This document shows positions 4,766-7,105 of a stretch of DNA of 7,105 nucleotides, in pieces. Source of the DNA: Candidatus Cloacimonadota bacterium. Lineage in GTDB: Bacteria > Cloacimonadota > Cloacimonadia > JGIOTU-2. Under the pieces are notes generated by a model. That model made no database searches. It saw only the letters and a program-made list of their open reading frames with translations, and was not told the DNA's origin. The position numbers and the translations under genes are program-made. The stretch spans positions 1 through 7,105 of the forward strand of contig JAGHCS010000265.1 in the NCBI GenBank assembly GCA_021160355.1, written 5' to 3'. Within the stretch, counting starts at the first letter, position 1. Each line of letters starts with the position of its first letter.

Positions 4766-7105
4766 ATGGCTAAAATACTTGCAATCACATGTGCGTTTAT
4801 TTCGGTAGTGATGTTTTGTCAGGCGGATGTGATCGACATACCGTTCGACTATACTACGATCCAGGAAGGGATTAATGCTTCCGTAAATGGAGACACTGTT
4901 CTGGTTCAACCCGGAACATATATCGAGAATATTAATTTCAATGGGAAGAATATTACATTGGGTTCGCTGTTTCTTACAACCCAGGATACAGGCTACATTT
5001 CACAAACAGTTATAGACGGAGATAGTTTGGACTGTGTTGTTCGATTTCAAAATGGTGAAGATTCTACTGCTGTTTTAATGGGTTTTACAATTCGTAATGG
5101 CAATAATTATAGTGGTGGGATTTTCTGTTGGAATAATTCCTCACCAAGCTTAGAAAGATTGGTAATATCAGGAAATAATGCTACTTCAAAAGGTGGTGGA
5201 GTATTATGTTATTGGACTTCTTCTCCTAACTTAAAGTATGTGGAAATAACAGACAATTATGCTTCTGATGAAGGAGGTGGCTTGTGTTGTGGCAATGAGT
5301 CCTCTCCTCGTTTAGATCATGTAACCATATCTAGTAATGTTACTGCCGGTTTGGGAGGTGGCATTTGCTGTAAAAATAATTCATCACTGAGTTTAGAAAA
5401 TGTTACCATATCAGGTAACAGCTCTAATTACGGAGGTGGATTGTATTGCGATAATTCCTCTCCAAGTTTAGAGAGTGTAATCATATTGAGTAATAATTCT
5501 TCTAACAATGGTGGGGGGGTGTTTTGTAATATTTCATCCCCAAATTTAATAAATGTAACCATATCAGGTAATAATGCTTCTAATGTAGGGGGTGGAATGT
5601 ATTGTTGTGATCATTCATCTCCGAGTTTAGTAAATGTGACAATATCGGATAATAGTTCTTTAGATAAGGGTGGTGGAGTGTATTGTTTTAGCTATTCATC
5701 CCCAAGTTTGGTAAATGTAACCATATTAGGTAATAGTTCAGATGATTATGGTGGTGGATTGTACCTTTATAGGGGAGCATCTCCTAATTTGGTTAATGTA
5801 ATTATATCAAACAATAGTTCTTCTTCAAGAGGTGGTGGAATATACTGTGATGATTCCACTCCAAGTTTAAAAGATGTATTTATTTCAGGTAATAATGCCT
5901 ATGATTACGGTGGAGGGATTTACTGTAATTATTCTTACCCAAGCCTAGAAAATGTGACCATTTCAGGTAATAGTGCAGGTACTTTTGGTGGTGGGATGTA
6001 CTGTAGAGGAAATTCGTCCCCGAGTTTTAACTCTACAAATAGATGTAATATTTATTCAAATACTATTGAAAACATGAGAGGTGCTGGAGTAGATATTTAT
6101 TCATCAAATAACGTTATAATAGAGATCATTGTAGATACTTTTTCAGTAATGACACCTACTGATTATTATGCATCCCCTATTAATCAATTTACATTTGATA
6201 TTCTACATAGTATTGAAGATTCTTTGGTAAATGGTGATGTTTATGTTTCTGTAGATGGTGATGATTCTAATACAGGAACTTCTCCAGATGAACCTTTCAA
6301 GACCATTGGGCACGCATTATCAAAGATATATTCCGATAGTCTTAATATTAATACGATTCATCTTGCCCAAGGTGTTTACAGCGATTCAACTAATGGAGAA
6401 ATGTTTCCATTAAATTGGAGCAATTATGTAAATCTATCGGGTAGTAATCAGGAAAATACAATATTAGATGCTCATAATATGTCAGGAGTAATGGAATTTA
6501 ATAATGTAGATCATACGATACTTGAAAATATCACAATTACAAATGGAAATGCTGAATATGGTGCTGGAATTTACTGCATTAAATCATCACCGAATTTAAA
6601 AAATCTTATAATAAAAAACAATTATGCTAGTTACGGCGGAGGGGGAATTTTTTGTAAGTATAATTCTTCACCTTGCCTTGAGGATGTAATCCTAATAGAT
6701 AATATTGCAGGTCGATATGGTGGTGGTATCAACTGTAGCGATTTATCATCTCCGAGTTTAGAGTATGTCACTATATCAGGTAATAGTGCGGGTTGGTATG
6801 GTGGCGGTTTATATTGTTGTTATGGTTCCTCACCTAGTTTAGAGAATGTAACCATCTCAAATAATAGTGCTACAGACAGTTATGCACAGGGTGGAGGGAT
6901 TTTCTGCACTTCTTCTTCCCCGATTTTAGTTAATGTAACTATATCAGGTAATATGGCAGATACTTATGGTGGTGGAATTTACTTCAGAAATTCATGTCCG
7001 AGTTTAGCGAATGTAACCATATTAAATAATTATGCACCAGGAGGGAGTTATGCACAAGGTGAAGGTGGGGGGATTTACTGTAATTATTCTTACCCAAGCT
7101 TAGAA
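4766..7105 (+). CDS. Secreted right-handed β-helix repeat protein with internal DUF1565-like module; 3' end outside window
   Basis: The ATG follows a strong GGAGG. The frame stays open for all 780 codons to the window edge, so the C-terminus (probably further repeats and an anchoring or sorting domain) is missing. Residues 1-20 look like a signal peptide ending CQA before DVIDIP. Residues about 21-118 are an N-terminal cap of the style YTTIQEGINA...GDTVLVQPGTY...VIDG...GFTIRNG, typical of secreted parallel β-helix (PbH1-type) proteins. Residues 125-416 hold eleven coils of 25-27 residues, SSPSLENVTISGN...GGGIYC in style, ending in a degenerate coil. A linker leads to a DUF1565-like module (about 491-568), then a second set of coils to the edge. 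Role: probably a surface or secreted structural, adhesive or glycan-binding protein. Polysaccharide-lyase activity cannot be excluded, but I see no catalytic motif. Separated from the Omp85 gene by 305 bases, it is probably transcribed on its own. G-runs and near-identical repeats suggest slippage or recombination. Confidence 0.88.
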   Translation, partial: MAKILAITCAFISVVMFCQADVIDIPFDYTTIQEGINASVNGDTVLVQPGTYIENINFNGKNITLGSLFLTTQDTGYISQTVIDGDSLDCVVRFQNGEDSTAVLMGFTIRNGNNYSGGIFCWNNSSPSLERLVISGNNATSKGGGVLCYWTSSPNLKYVEITDNYASDEGGGLCCGNESSPRLDHVTISSNVTAGLGGGICCKNNSSLSLENVTISGNSSNYGGGLYCDNSSPSLESVIILSNNSSNNGGGVFCNISSPNLINVTISGNNASNVGGGMYCCDHSSPSLVNVTISDNSSLDKGGGVYCFSYSSPSLVNVTILGNSSDDYGGGLYLYRGASPNLVNVIISNNSSSSRGGGIYCDDSTPSLKDVFISGNNAYDYGGGIYCNYSYPSLENVTISGNSAGTFGGGMYCRGNSSPSFNSTNRCNIYSNTIENMRGAGVDIYSSNNVIIEIIVDTFSVMTPTDYYASPINQFTFDILHSIEDSLVNGDVYVSVDGDDSNTGTSPDEPFKTIGHALSKIYSDSLNINTIHLAQGVYSDSTNGEMFPLNWSNYVNLSGSNQENTILDAHNMSGVMEFNNVDHTILENITITNGNAEYGAGIYCIKSSPNLKNLIIKNNYASYGGGGIFCKYNSSPCLEDVILIDNIAGRYGGGINCSDLSSPSLEYVTISGNSAGWYGGGLYCCYGSSPSLENVTISNNSATDSYAQGGGIFCTSSSPILVNVTISGNMADTYGGGIYFRNSCPSLANVTILNNYAPGGSYAQGEGGGIYCNYSYPSLE
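5138..6013 (+). repeat. β-helix repeat block A, eleven tandem coils within the CDS
   Basis: Eleven in-frame units of 75-81 bases begin at 5138, 5219, 5300, 5381, 5456, 5534, 5615, 5696, 5777, 5855 and 5933. The protein consensus is SSPSLxNVTISGNxAxxxGGGxYCxx. Each unit is one turn of a predicted right-handed β-helix with stacked Asn (GNN/GNS) and Cys positions. DNA similarity is also visible at silent sites, for example repeated use of GTAACCATA, which points to duplication rather than convergence. A degenerate twelfth coil (from 6014) caps the block. Confidence 0.85.
5909..5950 (+). repeat. 42-base near-identical repeat, copy 1
   Basis: This segment encodes GGGIYCNYSYPSLE across the boundary of coils 10 and 11. 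It matches 7064-7105 at 40 of 42 bases, with a perfect 30-base core at 5915-5944. Other coil pairs look clearly more diverged, so this pair is probably recent. Confidence 0.8.
6236..6469 (+). other. DUF1565-like module between the two β-helix blocks
   Basis: Residues about 491-568 of the β-helix protein read DVYVSVDGDDSNTGTSPDEP, then FKTIGHALSKI, HLAQGVYS, NLSG and NTILDA. This matches the pattern of DUF1565 domains (yVs.dG.DsntGts..PfkTi..Al...GtY), which usually begin a secreted β-helix. Here it sits mid-protein and starts a second helix. It parallels the N-terminal TIQEGINA...GDTVLVQPGTY cap, so the protein looks like two cap-plus-coil modules in series. The assignment is from motif recall; boundaries are approximate. 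Confidence 0.7.
6584..7105 (+). repeat. β-helix repeat block B, continuing past the window edge
   Basis: Units of 78-96 bases begin at 6584, 6665, 6746, 6827, 6914, 6992 and 7088; the last is cut by the edge. A leading coil with GAGIYC lies just before 6584. The consensus is that of block A, but two units (from 6827 and 6992) are longer and both carry a SYAQG insertion before the glycine turn. The coil from 6914 has Phe in place of the usual Cys (GGGIYF), and the next coil has an extra Cys (SCPSL). Confidence 0.85.
7064..7105 (+). repeat. 42-base near-identical repeat, copy 2, at the window edge
   Basis: This is the second copy of the segment at 5909-5950. The two mismatches are silent (GGA/GGG for Gly, CTA/TTA for Leu). 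The match runs to the last base of the window, so its true length may be greater. Confidence 0.8.

Noticed and set aside
4808..4822. Lipoprotein signal at the cysteine in VVMFCQA of the β-helix protein
   Set aside because: Phe directly before the Cys does not fit the lipobox; cleavage after CQA by signal peptidase I fits better.
5138..7105. Regularly spaced repeats as a CRISPR array
   Set aside because: The units are degenerate, keep reading frame in a long gene, vary in length by multiples of three, and encode β-helix coils.

Overview
The window looks like chromosomal DNA from a Gram-negative (diderm), AT-rich bacterium. All three genes encode exported or outer-membrane proteins: two end in β-barrels and the third is a secreted repeat protein. 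The third gene, with its SSPSLENVTISGN...GGGIYC repeats and an internal DUF1565-type module, is of a style I associate with Candidatus Cloacimonadota and neighbouring FCB-type lineages. That assignment is an inference from protein style, not from a marker gene.

Layout, all on the + strand. (1) Bases 1-2496: the 3' part of a gene whose start lies left of the window. It encodes a Vps62-like (DUF946-type) domain followed by a predicted outer-membrane β-barrel ending in Phe. (2) Bases 2517-4460: a complete gene with a TTG start and a signal peptide, encoding an Omp85-superfamily protein with one recognisable POTRA domain and a C-terminal barrel carrying the VRGF motif. Only 20 bases separate it from gene 1, so the two are probably co-transcribed. 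(3) Bases 4461-4765: a 305-base intergenic stretch with a candidate terminator (imperfect stem plus seven T), a TTGACA promoter element directly after it, a bulged inverted repeat, and a small hairpin holding the Shine-Dalgarno sequence of the next gene. (4) Bases 4766-7105: the 5' part of a long secreted right-handed β-helix protein. It is open for 780 codons and runs off the right edge. It has two blocks of 25-32-residue repeats separated by a DUF1565-like module.

Genes 1 and 2 form the most interesting unit: a Vps62-like domain fused to a barrel, next to a compact Omp85 protein. A joint role in moving protein or lipid across the outer membrane is conceivable but is inference only. Gene 3 is probably a separate transcription unit. 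Its product is probably a surface or secreted β-helix protein with a column of cysteines. The gene shows signs of repeat shuffling: a 42-base segment repeated with two mismatches, shared insertions and G-runs. I saw no RNA genes, CRISPR array, insertion sequence or credible minus-strand gene.
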